Origin: Bacillota bacterium
GTDB taxonomy: Bacteria > Bacillota > Clostridia > Peptostreptococcales > Natronincolaceae
Length of the DNA: 8,299 nt
Direction: 5' to 3'
Assembly (NCBI GenBank): GCA_023387935.1
Contig: JAEWHG010000153.1
Span: forward strand, 1 to 8,299
The translations under genes were made by a program, and so were the position numbers. Positions 1-6,382 of this stretch are shown one piece after another (the stretch's first letter is position 1; each line of letters opens with the position of its first letter). The notes below the pieces were generated by a model. It was not told the origin of the DNA. It saw nothing but the letters and a program-made list of their open reading frames with translations, and searched no databases.

Positions 1-2
1 GC

Positions 3-29
3 AGTAGCAAAGGTTATGACGAAGGGTAA
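3..29 (+). CDS. 3' end of an upstream gene, possibly flgD (hook cap)
   Basis: In frame 3 the window opens with eight codons (SSKGYDEG) and a TAA stop at 27-29, followed 21 bases later by a strong ribosome site. This is the most natural end for a preceding operon gene. In many Firmicutes and spirochetes the gene before this position is flgD, which encodes the hook cap scaffold protein, so flgD is an inference from synteny only. Eight residues cannot identify a family. Frame 2 has a stop at 5-7 and frame 1 runs to a stop at 76-78 inside the next gene, so either could also be the real end. Confidence 0.3.
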   Translation, partial: SSKGYDEG

Positions 30-43
30 GTGTAGGTATAAGA

Positions 44-56
44 CTCCTAAAGGAGG
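44..56 (+). promoter_or_regulatory. Ribosome binding site deciding a TTG start, within a small inverted repeat
   Basis: AGGAGG at 51-56 lies eight bases before the TTG at 65-67 and is the only strong Shine-Dalgarno sequence here, which supports the non-ATG start of the following gene. CTCC at 44-47 can pair with GGAG at 52-55 across a TAAA loop, so part of the site may be hidden in a weak four-base-pair hairpin. The ribosome site is clear; any regulatory role of so short a stem is speculative. Confidence 0.6.
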
Positions 57-64
57 GAAGTGGA

Positions 65-445
65 TTGTATCCAATTAGAGTAAATCCAATCCGTATTAAT
101 CAGAATCAAAATCAAGTTAGAAATACAGATGCTATAAATAACCAAAAAACTGCATTTGAAACATTGCTAAAAAAAGAAATACATAAAAATCAAAAGGTTG
201 TATTTTCAAAACATGCTTTAGAGAGATTACAAGAAAGAAATATAGAATTAACGAATCAGGAAGTAGAAAAGCTTAATACTGCTATTACCAAGGCAGCTAC
301 AAAGGGAATAAAAGAGACTTTAATTATAATGGATAATAAAGCTTTTATTGCCAGTGTGCCAAACAGAACAGTAATAACGGCTGCAACGGATAAACAACTA
401 AAGGACAATGTATTTACTAATATAGACGGTGCAATATTCGCGTAG
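65..445 (+). CDS. Flagellar operon protein, TIGR02530 type, function unknown
   Basis: This 126-residue soluble protein looks like the small conserved family found just before flgE in flagellar operons of Firmicutes and relatives (TIGR02530, flagellar operon protein). The N-terminus is variable and Asn/Gln-rich, with a short internal echo (PIRVN then PIRIN, residues 3-12). The conserved part starts near residue 46 with FSKHALERLQER (47-58), continues through a predicted helix (ELTNQEVEKLNTAITKAATKG), and ends in beta-rich sequence with VPNRTVITAA (98-107) and an NIDGAIFA end. No signal peptide or membrane segment is visible. The start is TTG at 65, chosen because AGGAGG sits eight bases upstream; the nearby GTG at 60 is in another frame and soon hits a stop. 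Its place beside the hook genes suggests a role in hook or rod assembly, but no biochemical function is known to me. Confidence 0.85.
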   Translation: MYPIRVNPIRINQNQNQVRNTDAINNQKTAFETLLKKEIHKNQKVVFSKHALERLQERNIELTNQEVEKLNTAITKAATKGIKETLIIMDNKAFIASVPNRTVITAATDKQLKDNVFTNIDGAIFA

Positions 446-522
446 GCTGGACCCCTTGTGGGAGGCCTCCCATTTCTGAATGAAAGAAGAAATGAGCACC
501 AATAAAAGGAGGAAGATTAATT
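446..522 (+). promoter_or_regulatory. Structured leader of flgE (inverted repeats and anti-Shine-Dalgarno element)
   Basis: The 77 bases before flgE contain a perfect 12-base palindrome, GGGAGGCCTCCC, at 460-471, and a second inverted repeat, CATTTCT at 471-477 with AGAAATG at 488-494, around a 10-base loop. The flgE ribosome site is AGGAGG at 507-512, ten bases before the ATG at 523. CCTCC at 466-470 is complementary to GGAGG at 508-512, so the palindrome's right arm could pair either with its own left arm or with the ribosome site. CCC at 453-455 can also pair with GGG at 460-462. No T-run follows the stems, so this is not an intrinsic terminator. I could not match it to any riboswitch class I know; the regulatory reading is inference. 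Confidence 0.4.
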
Positions 523-1893
523 ATGATGCGTTCAATGTATTCAGCAGTATCAAGTTTAAAGGCTCACCAATTAAAGATGGACGTAATTGGTAACAATATT
601 GCCAACGTTAATACAGTAGGTTTTAAAGGGTCTAGAGTAACTTTTCAAGAAGTATTCAGCCAGACACTAAGAGGTGCAGGTAGACCGCAGGAAGGCGGCC
701 GTGGTGGAACAAATCCACAACAAGTAGGTCTAGGGGTAGGCGTAAGTTCAATGGATACTTTCCACATGAGAGGTTCAGTGGAGACAACAGGATATAATAC
801 AGACCTTATGATCAATGGAGATGGATTCTTCATGGTTTCAGATACATCAGGTGGTGCGAATAAAAACTATACAAGAGCAGGAAATTTTGGTCTAGATACA
901 GATGGTAATCTTGTAACACCTGACGGATATTATGTACTTGGCTACCAAGCCGATGAAAATGGAGTGCTTACCGAAAGTCTAACTGGTCTTAAAATTTCTA
1001 AATCATTAACCAGCCCTCCAAAGGCAACTGAAAAAGCTATATTTGAAGGGAATATTGATAGTAATCTTGCAGCACCTGTTGTTGGTCCTCCTGCAATTCC
1101 AGGAGGAAAATTTCAATCAGTAATGAAGGTGCATGATACTTTGGGTAATGCACATAACATTGAAATGACTTTCGAAAGAACTGGTAATGGTACTGGTACT
1201 AATGCCGCATCCATTAGAGAGTTTACAGCTTATGTTTCTAAAGTTGGTGAAGTGGATACATCTGCAGGTTCACCAAAAACAATTAAGCTTTACTTTAATT
1301 CAGCTGGGGAGTTGTGTAACACTGATGGTACCATTATATATGATGCAGATAACCCTTTGCCATCCTCATCCATAACTATAAGTGATGGTACAAATCCAAA
1401 CGATCCGCCTGTATTTGGAGGAACAGGAACCTTCAAAGGGGCTGAAGCTTTAAACATAAAACTAGATTTTAACAGCCTTAAGAGCTACTCCAAAGATTCA
1501 GATGCAGCTGCCCTTAAAATAGACGGATACGCAAGTGGAAAGTTAGAGGACTTTACAATATCAGCTAATGGAGAAATTGAAGGAGTATTCAGCAATGGTG
1601 ATGTTAAGTTATTAGGTCAAGTTAGACTTGCAAACTTTAAGAACCCTGCTGGTTTACTTAAAACAGGATCTAATATGTATAGAGAAACTTCTAACTCTGG
1701 AGAAGCTATAATGGGTTCTCCAGGCACAGGAGGATTTGCAAATTTACAACCTGGAGCACTAGAAATGTCCAACGTAGACCTATCTAGAGAGTTTACAGAT
1801 ATGATCGTTACACAAAGAGGGTTCCAAGCCAACTCAAGAATAATAACAACCAGTGATGAAATGTTACAAGAAATTGTAAATATAAAGAGATAG
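523..1893 (+). CDS. flgE: Flagellar hook protein FlgE
   Basis: FlgE is the subunit of the flagellar hook, the curved universal joint outside the cell. It is exported by the flagellar type III apparatus and has no cleaved signal peptide. The N-terminus carries the typical rod/hook signature (MMRSMYSAVSSLKAHQLKMD, then NNIANVNTVGFKGSR at 24-38), the LMINGDGFF motif follows at 95-103, and the C-terminus carries ALEMSNVDLSREFTDMIVTQ (411-430) and RGFQANSRIITTSDEMLQ, the paired terminal helices that form the inner tube. The middle (about 165-370) is the variable surface-exposed part, rich in Gly, Asn, Ser and Thr. One cysteine is present (residue 265), in that exposed region. At 456 residues it is a normal length for the family. 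The first of two tandem ATGs is chosen because AGGAGG lies ten bases before it. Confidence 0.97.
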   Translation: MMRSMYSAVSSLKAHQLKMDVIGNNIANVNTVGFKGSRVTFQEVFSQTLRGAGRPQEGGRGGTNPQQVGLGVGVSSMDTFHMRGSVETTGYNTDLMINGDGFFMVSDTSGGANKNYTRAGNFGLDTDGNLVTPDGYYVLGYQADENGVLTESLTGLKISKSLTSPPKATEKAIFEGNIDSNLAAPVVGPPAIPGGKFQSVMKVHDTLGNAHNIEMTFERTGNGTGTNAASIREFTAYVSKVGEVDTSAGSPKTIKLYFNSAGELCNTDGTIIYDADNPLPSSSITISDGTNPNDPPVFGGTGTFKGAEALNIKLDFNSLKSYSKDSDAAALKIDGYASGKLEDFTISANGEIEGVFSNGDVKLLGQVRLANFKNPAGLLKTGSNMYRETSNSGEAIMGSPGTGGFANLQPGALEMSNVDLSREFTDMIVTQRGFQANSRIITTSDEMLQEIVNIKR

Positions 1894-1909
1894 TAAAACA
1901 AAAAATCCA

Positions 1910-1936
1910 CCTCCTTCACTAGCTTGGTGAAGGAGG
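1910..1936 (+). promoter_or_regulatory. Perfect 10-bp inverted repeat covering an AGGAGG site before flbD
   Basis: CCTCCTTCAC at 1910-1919 and GTGAAGGAGG at 1927-1936 are exact reverse complements around a seven-base loop (TAGCTTG). The right arm contains AGGAGG (1931-1936), the best Shine-Dalgarno sequence in the flgE-flbD spacer. On the plus strand no T-run follows, so it is not an ordinary intrinsic terminator for the operon. On the minus strand the stem is followed, four bases on, by six T, one G and four T (1905 down to 1895), which looks like a terminator for antisense transcription. It could therefore limit flbD translation, stabilise the flgE 3' end, or stop antisense RNA. The repeat is certain; its function is inferred. 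Confidence 0.6.
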
Positions 1937-1950
1937 GAAAGGATGGTACT

Positions 1951-2160
1951 ATGATTTATTTAACGAGAATGAACAGAAAAGAATTTATTTTAAACGTGGA
2001 TTTAATAGAAACTATAGAGGAAACTCCAGATACTATTATTACACTTACGAATGGACATAAGATGATTGTTGTGGAAACTGGTGAAGAGGTAATAAAGAAA
2101 ATTATTGAATATAAAAGAAAAATATTCATTAATGATATAGATGTAGTAAAGCTTTACTAA
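1951..2160 (+). CDS. flbD: FlbD family flagellar protein (SwrD-like)
   Basis: This 69-residue cytoplasmic protein matches the FlbD family, whose Bacillus subtilis member is SwrD (YlzI). It begins MIYLTRMNRKEFILNVDLIE and continues with IEETPDTIITLTNGHKMIV (22-40) and VETGEEVIKKIIEYKR, the family's standard layout of small beta-sheet followed by helix. SwrD is reported to raise motor torque and support swarming in B. subtilis; the molecular mechanism is not settled. Here the gene lies directly upstream of motA and motB, which fits a link to the stator. I place the start at ATG 1951 because homologues begin at this residue and AAGGA at 1939-1943 lies seven bases before it. A TTG at 1924 would add nine unconserved residues encoded by the inverted repeat, so I rejected it. 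Confidence 0.92.
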   Translation: MIYLTRMNRKEFILNVDLIETIEETPDTIITLTNGHKMIVVETGEEVIKKIIEYKRKIFINDIDVVKLY

Positions 2161-2193
2161 CAAAGTGTATGAATAAAGAAGTGAGGTGTAGAA

Positions 2194-2979
2194 GTGGATA
2201 TAGCAACAATACTTGGTATAGTTATTGGATTGGGGTTTGTTATTGGTGGGATATTGACTGATGGTTCATTAAAAGATTTTTTTGACTTAGCATCCGTTTT
2301 AATTGTATTTGGTGGAACCGTAGCATCTACATTAGTGGCTTATCCTTTAAGAGGTGTACTTGATGCAGTTAAAATTGCTGCTAAAGCTTTTAAAAACAAG
2401 GAAGAAGATCCTAATGAAATAATTGGACAGATTAACACCCTTGCGAATATCGCAAGAAAGGAAGGCCTGTTAGCTCTAGAAGAAGCTTCTGAGCAAATAG
2501 ATGAGCCTTTCTTAAAAAAAGGTGCTATGTTAATTGTTGATGGAACAGATCCAGAACTTGTTAGAAATCTTCTAGAAACAGAATTATCTTTTATTGAGGA
2601 AAGACATAGAAATGGCCAAGGTATATTTGAAACCATGGGCTCTTACGCACCGGCTTTCGGTATGATTGGTACGCTTATTGGACTTATAAATATGCTTAAA
2701 AAACTGGATGATCCAAGCGCTATAGGACCGAGTATGGCTGTTGCACTTATAACTACGTTCTATGGATCATTATTAGCAAACTTGGTATTTCTTCCTATTG
2801 CCAATAAGCTTAAGCTAAAAAGTAGGGAAGAGATTTTAAGAAAAGAAATAATGGTAGAAGGACTTCTTTCTATACAAGCAGGCGAAAACCCAAGAATTAT
2901 AGAAGAAAAGCTAAAAGCTTTCTTACCACCAAAAGCTAGAGAAAATTATAATGCGAAGCAGGAAGGTGTGAAGGCATAA
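2194..2979 (+). CDS. motA: Flagellar stator protein MotA (PomA-like)
   Basis: MotA is the five-copy ring subunit of the membrane stator that turns ion flow into torque on FliG. The 261 residues show four membrane segments at about 3-22, 31-51, 148-168 and 180-203, with a large cytoplasmic loop between the second and third. R88 and E96 in ARKEGLLALE match, by spacing, the charged loop residues R90 and E98 of E. coli MotA. P153 and P201 match its two conserved prolines. T160 in GMIGTLIGL and T187-T188 in ALITTFYG correspond to T158, T185 and T186 of the sodium-driven Vibrio PomA, whereas E. coli MotA has Ala at the first position. The protein is therefore probably a sodium-type stator subunit. 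The GTG start follows GAGGTG (2183-2188) by five bases. It is coupled to motB by a TAATG overlap. Confidence 0.96.
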   Translation: MDIATILGIVIGLGFVIGGILTDGSLKDFFDLASVLIVFGGTVASTLVAYPLRGVLDAVKIAAKAFKNKEEDPNEIIGQINTLANIARKEGLLALEEASEQIDEPFLKKGAMLIVDGTDPELVRNLLETELSFIEERHRNGQGIFETMGSYAPAFGMIGTLIGLINMLKKLDDPSAIGPSMAVALITTFYGSLLANLVFLPIANKLKLKSREEILRKEIMVEGLLSIQAGENPRIIEEKLKAFLPPKARENYNAKQEGVKA

Positions 2980-3728
2980 TGGCAAGAAAAAGATCAAGAC
3001 AGGAAGAGCCGCAGGCTGGCGCACCATTATGGATGACTACCTATGGTGATATGGTTACCTTATTACTTTGCTTTTTCGTTTTGCTTTTTTCTTTTTCTAC
3101 TGTAGACGCTCAAAAATTTCAGTCAATGATCCAATCTTTCCAAGGCTCTCTAGGAATATTGGAATCTGGTACTTCAATTACAACAGATAATTTTATAACA
3201 GAGGCTATGAAGGACGAATTGACTACGGATCAAAGACAAGAATTAGAGGACTTTAGAAAGCTTGAAGAGGTTGTTGAAACTTATTTAGAAAGTTATGATT
3301 TAGAGTCCGATGTATTGGTATCACAAGAAAATGAGGGGCTGATGCTTCGTTTTCAGGACAATGTACTATTTGACCCAGGAAAAGCAGAACTAAAGCCAAA
3401 GTCTAAAGAAATTTTAAGTGATATTGCTATATTTTTGCAAAGTCCAGAGTTTATAAGTAAGTCTATTCGTGTGGAAGGACATACTGATACAGTTAAGGTT
3501 AATCGAAGTTCCATATATCCAACTAACTGGGAGCTATCCGCTGGGAGAGCATCTAATGTAGTTAGATATTTTATAGAGGATATAGATTTAGCTCCAGAGC
3601 GTTTTTCAATATCTGGTTATGGGGAATATCGTCCAATTGTACCTAATGATACTGCCGAAAATAAGTCTAAAAATAGAAGAGTGGATATTGTAATATTAAG
3701 ATCTGAATACATTATTCCAGAGTCTTAA
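2979..3728 (+). CDS. motB: Flagellar stator protein MotB (PomB-like)
   Basis: MotB is the two-copy core of the stator; it carries the ion-binding aspartate and anchors the complex to peptidoglycan. After a basic cytoplasmic start (ARKRSRQ), the single membrane helix begins near PLWMTTYGDM and runs to about residue 40. D24 is the predicted ion-binding Asp. C31 and the following FFVLL match Vibrio PomB (D24, C31) more closely than E. coli MotB. A plug and linker region follows (about 43-120), then an OmpA-type peptidoglycan-binding domain with VEGHTDT (165-171), NWELSAGRA (183-191), ISGYGEYRP (211-219) and NRRVDIVI (232-239). At 249 residues it has normal length. Its ATG shares one base with the motA stop, and a GGAAGGTG site lies at 2961-2968. 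It must act together with MotA. Confidence 0.97.
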   Translation: MARKRSRQEEPQAGAPLWMTTYGDMVTLLLCFFVLLFSFSTVDAQKFQSMIQSFQGSLGILESGTSITTDNFITEAMKDELTTDQRQELEDFRKLEEVVETYLESYDLESDVLVSQENEGLMLRFQDNVLFDPGKAELKPKSKEILSDIAIFLQSPEFISKSIRVEGHTDTVKVNRSSIYPTNWELSAGRASNVVRYFIEDIDLAPERFSISGYGEYRPIVPNDTAENKSKNRRVDIVILRSEYIIPES

Positions 3729-3751
3729 TAATATGAAGATGGGGGAAGATT

Positions 3752-4168
3752 ATGGATACAAAAAAAATAATTACTTATGTATTAATAGGGTTTATTGCAT
3801 CAGCACTGGTTTTCGGAGTTATATTTTATTTTACCAGTAGTAGACAAACTCAGCAGGTAGCAATTACATATAAAACTTATGAATATGATATGGGTGAATT
3901 TTCTACTAATTTAGGAAGCCCTAGAAGTTATTTTAAAGGGTCTATAGTAATAGAAACAACGGACGAAACATTGTTAACGAAATTTGCAGAAAAAAATGTT
4001 GTGCTTAGGGATAGTATTATTTCTACATTGATAGGTAAAAAAGCTGAAGATATACTACCGCCTGAAGGTCAATTAGAACTAAAAAATGAAATCATTAAAG
4101 TAGTGTCCAACATTATGAATTCAGATAAGATTACAAATGTATATTTTGTTGATTACATAATTCAGTAA
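3752..4168 (+). CDS. fliL: Flagellar basal-body associated protein FliL
   Basis: FliL is a single-pass inner-membrane protein that associates with the stator near MotB and supports torque, particularly under load. The 138-residue sequence has a short basic start (MDTKK), one membrane helix at about 6-27, and an extracytoplasmic domain. That domain opens with the beta-strand YEYDMGEFSTNL (43-54) and contains FKGSIVIET (61-69) and VVLRDSIISTLIGKKAEDIL (83-102). It ends in TNVYFVDYIIQ, the family's characteristic terminus. The ATG at 3752 is preceded by a G-rich site (GGGGGAAG, 3741-3748). It lies 23 bases after motB and 14 before fliM, consistent with co-transcription. The sequence is divergent, as is usual for FliL, but topology, terminal motif and position agree. 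Confidence 0.94.
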   Translation: MDTKKIITYVLIGFIASALVFGVIFYFTSSRQTQQVAITYKTYEYDMGEFSTNLGSPRSYFKGSIVIETTDETLLTKFAEKNVVLRDSIISTLIGKKAEDILPPEGQLELKNEIIKVVSNIMNSDKITNVYFVDYIIQ

Positions 4169-4182
4169 TAGGAGGTGAAGAA

Positions 4183-5178
4183 ATGTCAGATATTTTATCA
4201 CAAAACGAAATTGATGCATTGCTTAATGCCTTAAACACTGGTGAAGTTGATGCAGAAGAAATAAAAGAATACAAAACAGAAAAAAATGTAAAAAAATATG
4301 ATTTCAAGAGTCCCAAAAAATTAGCTAAAGATCAATTGAAAACATTGCAAATTATACATGAAAACTTTACAAGAACACTGAATACTTTTCTATCTGGCTA
4401 TCTTCGTACCTATATTCATACAGAGGTTATAAGTGTTGAAGAGTTATCATACTATGAATTTAGCAACTCAATTGTTAATCCAGCTGTTCTATCAATAATA
4501 GATTTCTATCCATTAGAGGGTCAAATAATAATAGATATGTCGTCTACAATAGCTTTTGCTCTAATTGATAGAATACTGGGAGGACAAGGCAAAGCATTAG
4601 AAGATAATCGTTCCTTTACTGAAATAGAATTAACCTTGATTAGAAAAATTATTAAGCAGATAACGAGTCTACTAATAGATCCGTGGGAAAATGTAATTGA
4701 AATTCAGCCTAAATTAGATAAAATAGAAACGAACTCTCAGTTTGCTCAAATAGTTTCACCAAATGAAACTACTGCACTAATAACATTACATTTAAAAATT
4801 GGAGACATTCAAGGATATTTAAATATTTGTATTCCGCACATTGTATTAGAACCAGTTCTTCCAAAATTAAGTACAAAATTTTGGTTTTCTACTGTGAATA
4901 AACAAGCAACTGATAAAGATAAGAATGTTTTAGAGAAAAGATTAACCAACAGTTCTATTCCAATAAACGTTGAAATTGGACATACATATATAACTGTAAA
5001 GGATTTTTTAGAACTACAAATAGGAGATGTCATTGCATTAGATACGAATCCAAACAGAGAACTAGAAATTAAGGTTGGAAACAAGCATAAATATTTTGGG
5101 GCTCCAGGCACTATCAAAAACAAACTTGCTGTTAAAATTACTAGAGTAGAAGAGAAAGGAGATGAACTATATGAGTGA
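4183..5178 (+). CDS. fliM: Flagellar motor switch protein FliM
   Basis: FliM forms the middle of the C-ring, binds FliG, and switches rotation direction when phosphorylated CheY binds. The N-terminal peptide MSDILSQNEIDALLNAL is the CheY-P docking motif. After a linker, the middle domain (about 45-235) has the CheC-like fold and includes ALIDRILGGQG with the GGxG motif (133-136) used for FliG contact, then FTEIELTLIRKI. It lacks the Glu/Asn phosphatase pairs seen in FliY. The C-terminal SpoA/FliN-like domain (about 255-325) contains VEIGHTYITVKDFLELQIGD and ends near AVKITRVEEK. At 331 residues it is full length. The ribosome site AGGAGGTG (4170-4177), five bases before the ATG, is nearly ideal, so translation is likely strong. 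The 3' end overlaps fliY by eight bases. Confidence 0.97.
   Translation: MSDILSQNEIDALLNALNTGEVDAEEIKEYKTEKNVKKYDFKSPKKLAKDQLKTLQIIHENFTRTLNTFLSGYLRTYIHTEVISVEELSYYEFSNSIVNPAVLSIIDFYPLEGQIIIDMSSTIAFALIDRILGGQGKALEDNRSFTEIELTLIRKIIKQITSLLIDPWENVIEIQPKLDKIETNSQFAQIVSPNETTALITLHLKIGDIQGYLNICIPHIVLEPVLPKLSTKFWFSTVNKQATDKDKNVLEKRLTNSSIPINVEIGHTYITVKDFLELQIGDVIALDTNPNRELEIKVGNKHKYFGAPGTIKNKLAVKITRVEEKGDELYE
5157..5161 (+). promoter_or_regulatory. Ribosome binding site of fliY inside fliM
   Basis: AGGAG at 5157-5161 lies inside the last fliM codons, nine bases before the ATG at 5171. It directly abuts another in-frame ATG at 5162, which therefore could not use it. This decides the fliY start at 5171 and gives an eight-base ATGAGTGA overlap with fliM, an arrangement typical of translational coupling between interacting subunits. 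Confidence 0.65.
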
Positions 5179-6328
5179 TATGTTATCTCAAGAAGAAATA
5201 GATGCCCTACTAAGTGGTTCAGATACATCTAAGGAAAATAAGAATACTGTGACATTTGCAGAAGATGAAAAAGATGCAATAGGTGAAATTGGAAATATAA
5301 GTATGGGTACTGCTGCTACAACACTGTCAACTCTTTTAGGTCAAAAAGTAACAATTACTACTCCAAGAGTTGAGGTATTAACTCTTGAACAGCTATCAAA
5401 CGAATATCCATTGCCTTATGTGGCTGTTGATGTTAAATATAAGGAAGGGCTAGAAGGTACTAATTTACTTATATTAAAAGAAGAAGATGTTAATATTATC
5501 ACAGATCTAATGATGGGGGGAAATGGAAATGTAGGAAAAGGCGAATTAACAGACCTACATTTAAGTGCTATTAGTGAAGCCATGAATCAAATGGTTGGTT
5601 CATCTTCCACATCATTATCAGAAATTTTTAGTAAAAAAATAGATATAAATCCACCAGATGCTTTCTTATTGAATTTGTCCACAGATAACCTATTAGAGCT
5701 TTTTGATAATCATTCAGAATCCTTAGTGCAGATATCTTTTCGTATGATAATTGGTGATTTAATAGATAGTGAAATAATGCAACTCATGCCTATTGATTTT
5801 GCTAAGGAGATTGTAGATGGTTTATTTAACACAATGAAATCTGAGACTGCTAAAGTACATTCAGAGCCTAAAAGCAATAATATACCAGTTAACAAAAAAG
5901 CAGTTGAGGTATCTTCAATAAATAGAAATGAGAGTACATATTCTGCTGAAGCAAATAGCTATAATAATGCTCAAAGGCCAGCTCAAAATATTCCTGATGA
6001 AAAAGTTAATATAAGACCAGTACAATTTCAATCTTTCGATGAACCATCTATTAAAGGCTCTGTACCTGAAAATATTTCACTTATTCAGGATGTACCATTG
6101 AAAATAACTGTTGAGTTAGGTAGAACAGTTAAGAAAATTAGTGAAATATTAGAGTTCAGTCCTGGAACTATCATAGAGTTGGATAAGCTGGTAGGTGAGC
6201 CTTTAGATATTTTAGTGAATGGACAATATGTGGCAAATGGAGAAGTCGTAGTTATAGATGAAAACTACGGTATTAGAGTTACGGATATAGTAAACCCTGG
6301 AAAACATCTTTCCAAGATTTACGAGTAA
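5171..6328 (+). CDS. fliY: Flagellar switch and CheY-P phosphatase FliY (FliN-type)
   Basis: FliY is a C-ring protein that combines a FliN domain with a CheC-type CheY-P phosphatase. The 385-residue protein starts MSDMLSQEEIDALLSG, a CheY-P docking motif nearly the same as that of FliM. The CheC-like region (about 30-215) carries two phosphatase motifs of the form D/S-x3-E-x2-N: D35/E39/N42 in DAIGEIGN and S132/E136/N139 in SAISEAMN, so both active sites look intact. A polar Asn/Ser/Pro-rich linker follows (about 225-300). The C-terminal SpoA/FliN domain (about 305-385) includes VPLKITVELGRTVKKISEIL, LDKLVGEPLDILVNG and YGIRVTDIV. The start at 5171 is chosen from ribosome-site spacing and homology to FliM's N-terminus; an in-frame ATG at 5162 would add three residues. 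Its pairing with FliM and downstream cheY fits signal switching and removal. Confidence 0.96.
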   Translation: MSDMLSQEEIDALLSGSDTSKENKNTVTFAEDEKDAIGEIGNISMGTAATTLSTLLGQKVTITTPRVEVLTLEQLSNEYPLPYVAVDVKYKEGLEGTNLLILKEEDVNIITDLMMGGNGNVGKGELTDLHLSAISEAMNQMVGSSSTSLSEIFSKKIDINPPDAFLLNLSTDNLLELFDNHSESLVQISFRMIIGDLIDSEIMQLMPIDFAKEIVDGLFNTMKSETAKVHSEPKSNNIPVNKKAVEVSSINRNESTYSAEANSYNNAQRPAQNIPDEKVNIRPVQFQSFDEPSIKGSVPENISLIQDVPLKITVELGRTVKKISEILEFSPGTIIELDKLVGEPLDILVNGQYVANGEVVVIDENYGIRVTDIVNPGKHLSKIYE

Positions 6329-6352
6329 CTTTCATGATTTTACATTATTAAA

Positions 6353-6382
6353 TTGACGTAATGGATCTACTATTGTTAATAT
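6353..6382 (+). promoter_or_regulatory. Candidate vegetative (sigma-A type) promoter before cheY
   Basis: TTGACG at 6353-6358 matches five of six bases of the -35 consensus. Eighteen bases later TAATAT at 6377-6382 matches four of six bases of the -10 consensus and is preceded by TG at 6374-6375, giving an extended -10 (TGTTAATAT). Transcription would begin near 6389 and give a leader of about 50 bases before cheY. The 113-base fliY-cheY spacer is the longest in the window, so there is room for a promoter. In DNA this AT-rich such matches also arise by chance, and no sigma-28 type element (TAAA with GCCGATAT) was found here. Confidence 0.35.

Noticed and set aside
446..522. Known riboswitch (c-di-GMP, preQ1 or similar) before flgE
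   Set aside because: None of the conserved core elements I know for these classes could be found, and the region is short for several of them.
645..833. Minus-strand open frames within flgE, motA, fliM, fliP and others
   Set aside because: They lie fully opposite well-identified genes, show no family features and no ribosome sites, and are shadows of plus-strand coding.
1315..1317. Spirochete-like lysinoalanine cross-link site at the single FlgE cysteine
   Set aside because: The cysteine (residue 265) is not in the sequence context or position of the spirochete Cys178/Lys165 pair, and one cysteine alone is no evidence.
1924..1950. TTG start at 1924 extending flbD by nine residues
   Set aside because: The extra residues are encoded by the inverted repeat arm and spacer, FlbD homologues begin at the MIYLTRMN-type start, and the TTG has no ribosome site of its own.
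5162..5170. ATG at 5162 as the fliY start
   Set aside because: The ribosome site directly abuts it, leaving no spacing, whereas ATG 5171 has nine bases and starts the conserved MSDMLSQEEIDALL peptide.
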